Below are positions 46,701 through 59,287 of a stretch of 64,000 nucleotides of DNA, one piece after another. Source of the DNA: Gnetum montanum (taxonomy: Eukaryota > Streptophyta > Gnetopsida > Gnetales > Gnetaceae); contig MNCI01007747.1 in NCBI GenBank assembly GCA_015680685.1, forward strand, positions 418,901-482,900, read 5' to 3'. The notes beneath the pieces are model-generated. The model had not been told where the DNA came from, searched no databases, and saw only the letters and a list, made by a program, of their open reading frames with translations. Every line of letters starts with the position of its first letter. The first letter of the stretch is position 1. The translations under genes and the position numbers were made by a program.

Positions 46701-48762
46701 TAATGTAAAGTATCAACAAAATAAACATTATAAACTTCAAGAAATTATCAAGAATTTTAATTGAATCAATACTTCTTACCATAGCTTTACCTCTATCATA
46801 AAAGATTAATTTCCCCACATTAAATGGTTTTAGTGTGATAAATTTTGATCTATCACTAGTCATATGTTAAGAAAATCCACTATCAACTAACCATGTCTCT
46901 AGGTTGTAAGAGCTCTTTAAGGCTAACTATACAAGGAGAGCTCTTCTATTAATTGGTTTCCAAACTTATTGTCCTATTCTATTATTTCTTAAAATATGCT
47001 CAGTAGCATGGGAATAACACATACTTTCATAATGAGAAAACCTATTTTTTCTATAATTTCTTGCTTTATGACCCAATATTCCAGAATTAAAAAAATATCC
47101 TTGAAAGAAATCAATTATCATTTTTGGTCCATACTTGATGATTGGAATTATTGGAGTAGGAATAATTTCCTTACATGTTTGTAACTTGAAGGTTTGTGAT
47201 TGTGGAGGTTATGTTTGGACATTTAAATTTTGGCTTAATACTCTTATTGAAGACAACCTTTTTGAGGGTCCAAACTCATAACCAAGATCTTTCTTGTCAT
47301 CACTTGATCATTTGTTATTGATAATATCCTTGATTTGTTGCGAGCTATGAGTAAACTTGATGAATAAATCAAATGTAGCTTAAGTTGCCTTATCTTTCAT
47401 ATCCTTATTTAGTAGAAACACCTCCTCTTTTAGCTTTAAATTATGTTATTCAATTGATTTAAGCTCCCTCTTATAATTCTTGATTTATTTCTTCCCTTAT
47501 TTTAAAACTTTATTTAATTTTTCATTAGCTTTGACCACCATCTCCAATTGCTTAATTGGCCCTTTTATATTGATGTCCATAGTTTCTTTGTATTCAATTT
47601 TAGCTATGTCTAATGAGTTTGGTCCATCTTCATCTTTGCTTAAACTTGCAATCTCAGTGGTACTAGAAGTTTCTTGCTCATTTGGGTTAGTATGCAGAAG
47701 GCTTTGAAAATCATCATCTAATTCATAATCTTCAATCATGGTTAGAAATGAAAATAATTCTTATGTAACAATATCAATATCATTAGCTATTATATTAACA
47801 TAAGCAAAATGAAAAAAAAAATTTTCTTCAACATACTTGATTTCTATACTAATTTCTAAATGCTCTAACTAGTTTTCTATTTTAGCTAATCAAGCTTTTA
47901 ATTTATCAAACTTGTACCAAGTGTTCTTTGGCCTGAACTTGGTCATCTAATTTTTATAATTTTCCTCATCTTTCTTTTTCTTTGGACATTCAGAAATCAT
48001 ATGAAGTATTTCACCATACTAATTACAATAAAAAGATTATGTTAGCTTCTTACCAACCTTCATCTTTTATAGCCTACTAAGCTTTCTAGAAATCTTCTTA
48101 TTAGAATCAAAATTTGATGTTTATGGTTCCTCCTTATATTATTTTTTATTCAAATTTAAATTTGAAGGTCATTTACTCCTTTTTTCTAAAAATTATATCT
48201 CCTCCTTTCTTGATTTCAAAGACTAAAAGAATACTATAGAGCTTAGCTACTATTAATTTAGAGAGATATTTTGCTACTTCTATGGATAAGACCTTTGCTT
48301 TAAATCTAGTGGGAAAAATATATAAAAATTTTTCTAGATTATATTATTAGACTATGCATCACCATGAATAGTTATCTCACCAACAAATTCATCTATTTGA
48401 TTGAAGAAATTGCCTATATTTTTATTCTCGTTTATCCTTAAAGTATTAAAATATGCTCTTAAATTCAATATTTTAAAATTCTTTTCTTTATCATCTCCTT
48501 TATAAATAGCTTGAAGATGCTCCCACATATATTTGTCTAATAAGAGGTGCATAATCTTCATACACACTATATCCAAGCCATAGACCAAAGCATTCATAAC
48601 TTGGACTTCATGCACAACATTTTTGGTTTCTCTAGTAGCTACCTTCTAGACATCATCACCATGTACTAGAAAATATGTCTTTATCTTAAACTTTCATAGA
48701 GGATAATTTGAGCCATCAAACCATGGGGCTTTATTAGATGAGAATCCTTTATTTTGCACCAT
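43781..48762 (-). pseudogene. gag-pol of element G (copia)
   Basis: On the minus strand from ATG at 48762: gag begins APWFDGSNYPL and continues LLDKYMWEHLQAIYKGD at about 48530. A zinc knuckle near 48030 is degenerate (its second Cys reads Tyr). Protease is near 46900-46750 (VDSGFS, HMTSDRSKF). Integrase at 46085-46560 has the pre-integrase Zn region and LELLHMYVYGPF, where the catalytic Asp is Tyr, and IRTNNGDEF, where the second Asp is Asn. RT at about 45250-44500 has LYQMDVKSTFLKREI and YVDDIIFGGT. RNase H near 44200 has SLAEVEYVV. More than twenty stops and several frameshifts. It would have copied the element through an RNA intermediate; this copy cannot. Confidence 0.88.
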
Positions 48763-48818
48763 GTCTAGGATAATGAAAAATTACAACATAGACCATTAAG
48801 TTGAGAGTTGTTGACTAG

Positions 48819-48832
48819 GCTCTAATACTAAT
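48819..48832 (-). other. Primer-binding site of element G
   Basis: TTAGTATTAGAGCC on the minus strand, a decayed version of the TGGTATCAGAGC type that pairs with initiator tRNA-Met in copia elements. Confidence 0.75.
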
Positions 48833-48837
48833 TTTTA

Positions 48838-50812
48838 TTTCCTAGACATAGCTAAAGGCACTAATAGAAGGGGTGAATTAGGATATTAGAAAAAAATGAG
48901 TTAAATAGATATTAACAAAAACACGAGTAAAAAGTTCCAAAATAACTTAATGTAGAAAACAAAACCCCTATGTAAAAAATAGTAAACAAACACCAAGCCT
49001 TTAAGGTGATTCAACTCCTAGATTAGCCATCCTACCTCCACCATAAAACTCTTCCTAGATCCTTAAGGGAAGAGAAATCTATTAATCAAAAAAAAATTAC
49101 AAGGGTTCCTTAACAATCCTAGACTAAGCATAACCACTACGCTTGAAATCACAAAAGCTTGCTTTCAGAAAATAGAGGAAAAAAAAAACTTTATCTTGTC
49201 TCAACATAGAAAATCAAGAGTTACCAAGATTTTTGAGAAAAAGAAAATAAATCTTTTACTAAGAAGAAATAGATAGATATATTTAGTAGAAGAAGAGAAG
49301 CATATAAGAAAAATTCAAGTTCAAGCACAAAGCCAAAAATCATAATTAAAAAAGCTAATCTATAGAGCTTCAATTTATAGCCATCATTCTTTCTAGCCAT
49401 TTGAGAGTCATTTTTCAAGTCATTACTAGTATGCTAGAGAAGAATGAGAAGTAATAAGTTGTAACCATTACCAATCCATTTGGAAGAGTAGGTAAAGGAG
49501 AAGAACATGCATTTGTTACATAGCTTCCATTACTACATTTTCGATGAGCATGAGGTGAGCATTAAAAACTTAGCAGAGGAGGAAGAAATAATAGTTCCTA
49601 CACTTTCTATGGAAATAAAAAGCTCTAATTATGTTAGAGATAATAGCTTTTTAAGCTTCAACTAACTTCTCTCTTTTCAATTATGAGGTTCAGCTTTCTT
49701 TCATAGTAGTACAAAATCTAGCTTTTTTGTATCATAGGTCTTTCTAATATAGCCTCATAGTACCTCTTTTATTTTTACTAATTTAGCATAGTGTGTTCTA
49801 GTGCAATTTATATAAAATCAAAATCTAGTTCTAAATTCATTCTAGCTTTAAGAGAGCTATTAAATCCAACTTATATTCTTTGCTATGAGCTTTCCATTTG
49901 CTTAGACTAATATAAAAATAAGATCTTTAAAGAAAATATGAAGTGATTTGATTCTCATGGCTTTTTTGGATTTTTAAAATAAGATTTTTTGTATGTGCAG
50001 TAAAAGGATTTGACATGGTAGAGCTATTTTGAAAGAGCTTTACAGAACTAAATAATAGTTCTAAACTTTGGTTCTACAAGCTAATGTGGCAAGGCATCCA
50101 ATAGAACCAAAAATTTGTTTTGAAGTTTTTCCAAAAAAAAAATATGAACTTTTTAACTAAGGTTATGTGCATGGAATAAGAAAAATAAAATACTAACATG
50201 GTAGAATTATTTTTAACAAGATTTTATAGAATCAAGAAATTGTTCTAGATTCAATTCTAAATAAGAGATTATTTCAAAAGCTAACATGGTAGAGCCAATG
50301 GAAGAAGCCCTTCATATAATTAAAAAATCATTCTACAATCTAGTTCTATTTAGATTTTTCTTTCTAAGCTAACCTGGAGGTTCTATTTCTCGTTCCTTCA
50401 TATAATGAGAAAATGGTTCTACAAGTTGCTTCTATAAGCTAATCTAGATTAAAATTCTCTTATAAACATGATTTAAAAATTTTTTAAGCATGGGGCCAAT
50501 AAGTCCTATTAATAAAAAAGGAAGTTGATGTGGTAAAACTAATTTGAGCTATCTTTGTAGAGCTAAAATGAAGATTTGAGCTAGATCAAAAAAGCTATCT
50601 AAGTGCCTATGATGTTGAGCTAGTAGTGTCATTATAGATAAGCTAAGTAGAAATAAAACAATGGTTCTCCATGTTAATCTGGAAAACAAAAACTTCCCTA
50701 TAAAATATAACACAAAAGCTCAAATCCATGTGAAATGAAACCTTTACTATAAAGCCAAATCTGCAACTAAGCTCAAAACACATAATATGCTAAAATGTAT
50801 ATGAATCTAACA
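48838..50812 (-). repeat. 5' LTR of element G
   Basis: In element sense starts TGTTAGATTCATATAC near 50812. Its end contains CCTAATTCACCCCTTC, a phrase typical of copia LTR ends. Aligns with the left LTR over most of its length apart from two large indels. Confidence 0.82.
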
Positions 50813-50892
50813 AATAGGATGTTGGGGCATCCTTTTTCTATATTTTGAAATGGATATTTTTAATATAAATGAAATTTATTTGGAGTAATACA
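50813..50892. other. Flanking sequence between G and E
   Basis: Eighty bases including the imperfect palindrome AGGATGTTGGGGCATCCT (50816-50833). No gene. Confidence 0.5.
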
Positions 50893-50897
50893 CATTG

Positions 50898-51773
50898 TGA
50901 TGAGTGGCAAGGTACCCCTATTCCAAACCATACAAATCACAAGCATTCACACATGATCCAATCAAATTTTGTGGATGGGACTAGTTGTGGTATTTATATC
51001 ATTATGCTCTTACCACAATTTGTTGTCTTCCCACTTGGACTAGTGGTAGCTTTGTCATGTATGGTTTTGTCCAAATTGAGGCATATGATATTATCTAATT
51101 CTACTTTTCTCCTAATAATAATAAAGAGATAAATTAATTAAGCTAATGAACAATAGAAAATAAGATCTAAACTAGCCTAGGTGTGATAACTATCCACTCT
51201 TAATTGTTCATATACATCTTGGACTTCATGTGACTACTTCTAGGATTGCCAAACATATGTCACTGAGCGTGCCAAACAATTCACTACAAGATTACCAAGT
51301 ACTTATACATAAACACTCGTGACTAAGACATATGCATTCCACTTAATGATAGGAATAGTAAATAGTAATAAATCAAAACATTTAACAAAAGAAAGCAACA
51401 AATAGTTAACAATTAAAAGCAATAATAATCTAAGTGGATGCTACAATGATGGGAGTAATCTCGATCTTTATTTCTAGTCATGTAACATGTCCAAGTACAT
51501 CACACTCAAACAAACGTGCCATATAATTACAAACATCACACTATAGACATGTAATAGAAATAACAGAACTCTAAGAAAGACTAGCAAAAACTAAAAACTA
51601 AAAACTATCTTCTCTATTGCCTATTACCTACTTAATTGTGCATCCAAGTGTTGTATTTATAGGTCAGCATAGAGTAGATAACATTTCATATTTGACATCA
51701 CATCCTAGCCCCAACATCAAGGATCCAATGTTAAGTATCTGATGTCAGGGCTTCACAAATTGATGACTCATCA
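50898..51773 (-). repeat. 3' LTR of element E
   Basis: 876 bp; TATAAATA on the minus strand at 51654-51661. The polypurine tract CGTGGGGATA (minus strand) lies at 51774-51783, matching CATGGGGGTA of D. Confidence 0.93.
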
Positions 51774-51962
51774 TATCCCCACGATTGAATGAAAGATCGT
51801 CTTTGAGTTAAAGAAAATGAGAAATAAGTTCCTTAAAAAATATTAAGAAGGCATGGAATTATTGACTAACTTAAATAATAATCAAAATAATTGACTCTTA
51901 CATACTATAGTGGTGTAGTACAAAAATGGAACACAAGATGACAAGATAAAAAATTGAGATGC

Positions 51963-54669
51963 TCATGTGGTGCCCAAAGGTGGTGGCTCCTCCATTGGTT
52001 GCTTTTCTTTTTTGTCAAGATTTTTAAATTTGTAATGATTCAACAATGCCTACAACTTTTCCTCCTCCATCCTTGGGTCATGTGCTATCCAGGCTATTGA
52101 GCTGATGTGTGCTAGTGCTAGTACATCCCAAGGACATGGTAGTCACGGGAACATTTGGTTAGCCTTCACATACCAAGCTGCAAACTATCATCATTCCTTC
52201 TCAAAGGTCCTAGATTTTTCTTTGAGTTCATGATAATCTATTAATCTTCAATCTAGGTTTGAGGTGATGTCCTTTTATCCTTCGTATTTGGCTTTAACCA
52301 CTACCAATTTTGAGTTTGCTACATGTAGAATCTGTAAAGCATCCTTTTGATTGGAAAACTCTTTTTCATACAATGCATAAGTTGTTGCTACCTACTTCTC
52401 TAGCTCATTGCAAGGTTGAACTACTATTAACATGGCAAGGTTGGCATATTTGAGGTTAGCCAACACCATGTATTCCTTTAGATCTTCAATTTGTAGGTCT
52501 TTATTCTTTACTTCTGCTTGGTGAACGAAGGCATAGCTAGCCACGATTGGCTACCACTTAGAATTTTGTGCTGATAGGGAGCTAATGTGGGCTTTTCCAT
52601 CTAGATCTATTTTTCATTTATCTGCTTGTACATGCCTACTTGGTCATGGAAGTGCTTTGTCAATTTCTCGTGCTTCTTGGCCTTGTTTTGCCATGCATTG
52701 ATTTCAATTGTTGATTGATGAAAAATACCATGGACCTTCTCCATTGAGAGGGTTTTGTTCTCTCTAGCTAATCTATTAATATCTTGTTTGACCCTCACCA
52801 GTTGTTCTTTCAATGGGTGGACACTTTCCTCTAAGATATTCTTTTGCTTCTCAATTATGGTTAACCTTGAATTCTTAGCACTGAGTTGCTTGTTTTCCTC
52901 TTGTGTAGTGGTCAATGCCTTTTTGTATGCATGGGATTACACATCAATAGTAGAGGCATTCTAGACCACTATCTCCTTTTCTTATTCTACAATTGCTCTC
53001 TCCTTGGTTAGCTTGCCCAACTACTCCATCTTGAATTATTCTAGCTGGTCAGGTGCCATAAAATGGACAAGGTCCTATCATTCACCTCTTAAGGCAAATA
53101 GATCTTATTGTAGTCTTTATATTTCTACCTTTGCATGCTTTTCCATGACTTTGATCATGATCAAATTTCTTTTGTGATGATGAGATCTGACTATGCTATG
53201 GTGATATCACTAGGGATGTTAAACAATGTGGTCATCATCTGTCCTATCTGCAATAATTAATTCAAAACATCCTCATGCACCATAGGAGTCATTGATGTTC
53301 CAGCCAGCTTCTATGCATTCCTAGTCCTAGTAAGATGTAGTAGGGGCACAATAGGCATGTTGAATAATTCTTTAATATAATCCATGATTACTTTTGTTGC
53401 ACCTACCGCATCCTCATGTTATAGGACCACAACTATGGAAACTTCTCCAATTTCAAGTATTATCTAAAAGGATGCGACATTTCCAAAGATTTTCCTACAC
53501 CCTTGGGATCCTCCTTTTGACTATAACAAGATCTTCCCCTTTATTGGATCAGCTAAAATAGTGAGTTGTATGACATCATCAATCACTCGAAAGAGATTGG
53601 ACTCATCCTTACTTCCCTAACTGATAGATTCAGTGATCTTCTATAAATGGCTCATTGAGGGCCTATAATCTTGCCCTAGTGGTTGTGGAAGATCTTATGT
53701 TTGTGGGTGCTATTTAGGCTCATGTTGTGTTTCTACTTCTAGTTTGGCTTCCTTCTCAACTTCTTACTCTTCATCAAGATCTTTTCTTGGTGCTACAAAT
53801 TTGAGAAGTTCAGTGAAGGAGGCATTCTAAGCCTTCTTGGGGATATAATTCATATATCCTAAGATTCCAACACATTTTCATAGCTTTCTGATTAGGCAAG
53901 GGAATGGGAGTGTTGGCTTTCCTACCTTTTTCTCTTCAAGCCACTACTGAATTTATGTGAAGATGAAATTGGTAAAGACTAGTTGCAAATTTACCCATTA
54001 AGTTAGCACTTGCCCTAGCTACATATGTTGAGATTTGTTTTGAGCCCTTTGATGGGAATTAGGTGGTAAGGTCATTTCATTATACATTTTATCCTCATTA
54101 TCGTATGCCCATTTCAACCATAGTTTTTTGGTATTGGGGTTATATTTGGTGGAGAGATGGGCTGCCTTAGCCCCTTTATTCAACAAATTAAGAGTTCTTG
54201 TAATTACTTTAACTAAGAAGTCAACATTAACTCCACAAATGTTGATGGTGGTGCCCTCATCTTTGTTATGTCAAAATTGATAAGTCTTACCAAGGTACCA
54301 CTCACCACTATCTATAAGAATGGGCCACAAGGGTGATGCCTTAAGTTGTGTTCAAACCACTTATGGGGAAAACTCCATAAATGGTTAAAAGTTCATCTCC
54401 ATGATTATTGAGGTAAATGTGAACCTTTCTTGAATGGTTTCAAGGTAATCAATGGGCAATGTGAGACATTGTCCCTGCTTGAGACCTGGTGGTTCTATGG
54501 ACTCTCCTTGGACCAACTACCTAATAGTAGAAGCCTCTTGATGGATGCTAAAAGATTGGGCTTCTTGCTCTGCATTTTTTGATAGCTAACCCTACTATCC
54601 CCTACCACCTCATGGATGCTTAGCTACTTTTTTCAAGGATTCACCTTATGCATCTCTTTTTGGAGCCAT
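51963..54669 (-). pseudogene. ORF2 of element E, pol-unrelated protein of about 900 aa
   Basis: ATG at 54669 follows TTGATTGCAG, a good 3' splice site. Visible parts in order: AEQEAQSFSIHQE; central domain with IMEMNF, SGEWYLGKTYQF, INICGVNVDF, KYNPNTKKLWLKWAYDNEDK; a charged disordered region; a coiled coil at about 52915-52607 (QEENKQLSAKNSRLT); the tail EKQPMEEPPPLGTT and TGA at 51963-51965. Ends and central domain match D. The central part recalls plant-transposon-associated Transposase_32 proteins and Athila extra ORFs. Position after gag suggests a subgenomic spliced message. Many TAG and TGA stops show decay. Function unknown. Confidence 0.75.
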
Positions 54670-56690
54670 CTGCAATCAAGTAAGGATCAAGTGTTACCAA
54701 GGTTATATTCTTTATCATTAATTAGTTCATACCTTACTCATTACCTTAGTTCATTAAGTTCTTAGTTCATATTACTATAGAGTTAGAAAAATCTTTAAGA
54801 AAAATCCCCAAATAGTATCTATCATCTTTGATGATCCTTCACAATTGGTTCCTTTTCCCCTATGTATGGCTTAAAATCATGGTTATGGTTCCTTGGGTGA
54901 AAAATTTAAGGTTTCTATCATTAATATGATTGATTATTTGTGATGATGCCTAAATTTTTTAACACTCTTATCCTTATAATTCCTTCTAGGTGATAGCAAA
55001 TTTTAGCAATTTGGTGTAAGTTTCACACTTAAGCATCCCCCCATGACTAACTTAAGCACTCCAAGTTCAAATAGGTTCAAATGCCATGGAAATTAGAGTG
55101 GTATAGTGCTAAATATGACAAGTGGAAGGTATGTGCATCAAGCTCTAAGTCACAAAAGAAAATTTGAAAAACTCCTGTAGTAGAAAATGATGAAAATGAA
55201 GTTTGAGCACCGTAGGGATCATATATATAGTGTTTATATGACCTAAATTGGGTACTTGACATCAGGTACATGATGTCACATTGGACTTGATGTCAAGGTC
55301 CATGAATTTTCACCAAATGGGGCAACTAAGCATGAAAAATAAAGCTCTATGATTTGTTGGAAGGTTTGAGGTTAGGTCTATGGTTTTTGATAGGTGGAAA
55401 AATTAGTTTGAAGCACCAAAAGTGTGATAAGGTGGAGTTTTCAATGTGAAAAGCACTAGAATGAGCAAGAAAAATGGCATTAAAATCAAAGTTGTGGACA
55501 AATCATGTGATATGGAATGGGAAATAACAAAATGGAACAATTGAGTTCTTGGAGGATGAAGAATGATGTGGTTGTGTTAAACAAGTACAAGTCACAAAAG
55601 CTACATAAGTGGGTCCTCCCTAAAGTAGGCTCTAGCCTATGATGCCTATGTTTAACTAGACCTAAAAATGTTCATAGGCACTAAAAGGGTTGAATGCAAT
55701 ACATACCTATGAAACAAAACAAACATGTTAAAATCACCAATTTGAGATAATAACTCAATGTTACATAAAACCAGAAGTTATGATCACCTGAACCATGAGG
55801 TGAGATGGATTGTAGAAAGGATTGCAAATATTGGAACACGAGGTGTCTTACCATGATCACAATGAAACCTTGTGTGTTATTAATAGTTAAATAATCATGA
55901 GTCCTTCTTCCTAAGATTTAATCCAAGTTCACATCGCATTGTAGTGAAATCACATCATTTCATCCTATTGGCAGATAATCATAAGACTATCATAGTTTCC
56001 AAGAGTAACATCACTTGATGTTTTGTCCAAGGGAGGAGCTTTATCTATGGCACATACATTTTTTTTCTTTTTCACTCTCTCTTTTCTTTCAATTTTGAAA
56101 AGCCACCAACCTTTAGGCATGGGTACATGTCTTTACAATGGGACCCACAAAAGTTTATTCAATGTCATTTTAGGTTACTCTTACTCCAATTTTTTTAGTT
56201 AAATCTACAAGGATATGGTTACAACCTCAACAATCATGATAGAACATACAGAAGTCACCAAAGAGAATCCACAAATCCCCTTGATGTCACACACTTCACA
56301 TTCCACCTTGGTTCTACACTCTTATGCCTTGACATAATGATTATAGATTTATTCTTAGGTTGGATGATAGAAAAGATTATCATTATGACTAGGGAAAGAA
56401 CCTCTTGTTAATGGAATGGATGGATGGATGTTGTGGTCTTAGTGTTTGAATAATTAGTTTCTTATGACTTGAAAACATAAAGAAAACCTCACCTCAATGG
56501 TCTACATGATCATTTTATTCACAAGTGAGATTACATAACAAAGAAAATGAAAACAACAACTAGAAAAAAATTGCAGAAATAGGAAAAATTGCATCAAGAA
56601 ATAGGAAAATGACAAAAAATTATAAAACAAAAAGATGAAAATCACTTAAGAATCCTAAAGATTAGAATGGGGGTGACCCCCATGACTAAA
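54670..56690 (-). other. Spacer between gag and ORF2 in element E
   Basis: Non-coding; the part at about 56330-56060 aligns with D 38080-38340 and the part near 56500 with D 37870. No gene supported. Confidence 0.7.
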
Positions 56691-59166
56691 CATTTGGCCA
56701 TGAAAAGAATTAATAAGTGGATAAATAGGATCCATGAATGTATGAAACATTGGTAATTATTCATGCCCTAGCCATTGGGTGTCTATTGGTGGTGCAATGA
56801 CTAGGTAGAAGAATCATTGGTCATACACTTGATTGTTAAATATATGGTGGGTCAAGGTATGAGATGTGTTAACATTATGGATGTCTAGCCCATGATTGCA
56901 CCCTTGATCATGATATGATATGCATGGGTTTATTTGTCTTCCCACACTATTAGATTCATTGTTTGGATCTAGGATTTGAGTAATGATGGATGGTGGCCGT
57001 TGTGAATGATTAGAGGACATTGGTTGTGACAAGGAAGGTGGTGCACTAGATTAGCATTATGCTGGCTCAGATTATGTGGTGGTTCCATGCATGGGTTGCT
57101 TTGGATTACAACCTTTTCTCCAAAAGGAACATTTTCTATGTTATAGTTGAGACCCACTAGTATCATCATGTCTTTACACATTTGCAACACAAGTGGCATT
57201 CATTTGTTGGTATTGTAATGTTGAACCTTCTTGCATCATTGGTAGTGGCATATAATGAGATGGATTATGAGAATATTAAGGGTAGGCTGAATGGTAAGAG
57301 GCATGAGGTGGTGATCCCTCTAGGGATGTCATGGATCAATGATACTTGGGAGAGTGGTAGTGGAAACGTGAAGTAGAGGATGTAGAACTAGTTAGAGAAC
57401 TAGGGTTTTTAACATAATATCCATGTGGTTTCAACTAGTAGGAAAAATAGGGATGATTTGATGGTGGCATCCTCCATGACTATGGTTGTTGCCACTATGG
57501 TTGATGACCATGTTGAGGCTGGTAATAAGTCGTCCTTGGATGGTATGATCAGTTGTGGAACTGTCTATAATGATCTTGTGGAAGAGGAAATCTCTGGAGC
57601 ATGTACTTGTGCACAAATTTTAGATTTAAGGCACTTGCCCAATACTCCTGTAGATGCAACAAGACTAGGAAGTGGCTCTTTGAATGGTCATATATACAAA
57701 TTTTGCATCCATTATCTTCATTTGTGGCTGAGTCTATAGCCTCTCTTTTATTAGCCACTTTTCTCATCTACCAAAAAGTGTTTGTGGTCGTTTCTTGGTT
57801 TTGTATCCTTTTTCTATTGTGATCTCTTAGATTATTTTGCATGATCCTCTTCTCAACCATCTCAATGAGAGTTGTAACATTTTCACATATCCATTTGGAC
57901 ATCATATTAAACTTTTCTTCACGTTCATCAATAGACTTCTGTATTGGCAAAGTTTGTTGTGGGACCACCTTATCGAGAGTGGTCTCATTATCCTTACCAT
58001 AGATCTTGACCTCCTTATATTAAATATTTGGGTCCCATTGATATTTCTTGACATTCTCCCATTTTCATATCTCTCCTTATTCTTTTGCTACATGCTCAAT
58101 TTTCTCTTGGATCTGATGGGTTTAGAGCTTGTATAATTACCTGAGAGCATACATCCCAAGGGTCTTGATTGTTTCATTAAAAATTCCATCTATGATGTTG
58201 AAAAGTTTCCTCTCCTAAAGGAAACCATGGCCTGGGCATCTATTTAGTAAGGCATAATATCTATCTAAGGCCATGTCCAAGGGTTCATGATGTTCTTACT
58301 TCCACTCTTGGATCTGTCTCCTTAGGTTGGACACTCTTACATAGGCTTGGACAGTCTCCTTAGCTATTTCTTATTTACCACCATCAAATTGAATTCAATC
58401 TCAATGATCAATACCACAATTTTTATCTATCAATTAGTGTCCTAGGAAAGAGCTTAAGCTTTTGGTATCTATTTTCAATGTTGTGACAAATACAGGCATC
58501 CTAGAAGGCTTGTAAATGATGTTGTGGATCTGACTCATAGCCTCCTACAAATTTAGGGATATTATTCATATCCAACCTAGGTAGGTAAATTTCTTTGTGA
58601 TGCCTATGAGATATCTTAACCTCTATCATATGCATTAGGCTCTTAGTGACCAACAAGGTTTCATTGTCATTGAACAAGTTGTGAGTGAAATTTTATTTCT
58701 ATTTGTTTAGTTATGATGATGTTATCTATGTTCATGGTGATTTGTTTCACTTTTCCGATGGGTTTGATTTCAATTTTTAGTCTGACCCTTTAGTGGAGCC
58801 TTATCTCCATACCTATGCTCATCTTTGTTAGAACTAGATGTTGAAGGGAAAGAGGAAGATGAGGAACTAAAATAATAGTCATAGCTCCTATGGTCTTTCC
58901 TAGGGTTCATTAATATATCTCTTCTTGATTTTGAGGAGGTCTTAGGCCTTGATGCCTCCTCTAGTTTAGGACTTATGTTATCTCCTCCAAGATTCTCTAC
59001 CTTAGGTGAATGTAGTGTATGAGTGTTGTCAGCATGGTCATCAACATAAGAAACCCATGCGTAAGGTTGGTCACTCTAATTTTTTTCATCGTATATCTTG
59101 TTAGTTCTCCAATGAATTTTTTCACTATACAGTGTGTTTTCACTTCCATCTAAGAGAGATATTATT
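56691..59166 (-). pseudogene. gag of element E
   Basis: Minus strand; the start codon equivalent to that of D appears lost (ATA near 59166). The capsid domain lies at about 58620-58130: HRHHKEIYLPRLDMNNIPKF, GGYESDPQHHLQAF, NIENRYQKLKLFPRTLIDR, LDMALDRYYALLNRCPGHGF, NIIDGI. A charged region (57968-57768) precedes the Cys-His segment CKICIYDHSKSHFLVLLHLQ at about 57700, shared with D. The C-terminus is His/Pro/Asn-rich. Stops are frequent. It would form the capsid for this family. Confidence 0.83.
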
Positions 59167-59267
59167 GTTGGTTTATGGTGTGTGTGAGCTAATATTTTTG
59201 AAAAGATATATCATTAATACCTTTATAGTGATCATGTATAATATAACTAATCTAGATAACTAGCACC

Positions 59268-59287
59268 ATCCTTGGAAATGGCATCAA
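59268..59287 (-). other. Primer-binding site of element E
   Basis: Minus strand TGATGCCATTTCCAAGGATG, which aligns with TAGGCACCGTTGCCGGGGAC of D; the differences are mainly C to T and G to A. Confidence 0.7.

Larger units (their letters stand above)
41592..50812 (-). mobile_element. Element G: Ty1/copia LTR retrotransposon
   Basis: Minus-strand element with gag, protease, integrase, RT and RNase H in copia order (integrase before RT). LTRs at 41592-about 43232 (3') and about 48838-50812 (5'). A PBS resembling the initiator-Met type and a GGGGGAGA polypurine tract are visible. It lies between D and E. Flanks TGCCA (left) and AATAG (right) do not match, so no target-site duplication is claimed. 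All domains carry stops; both usual integrase Asp residues visible are changed. Confidence 0.9.

Noticed and set aside
41587-50817. Target-site duplication for element G
   Set aside because: Bases next to the chosen ends (TGCCA and AATAG) do not match, and the inner and outer LTR ends are approximate.
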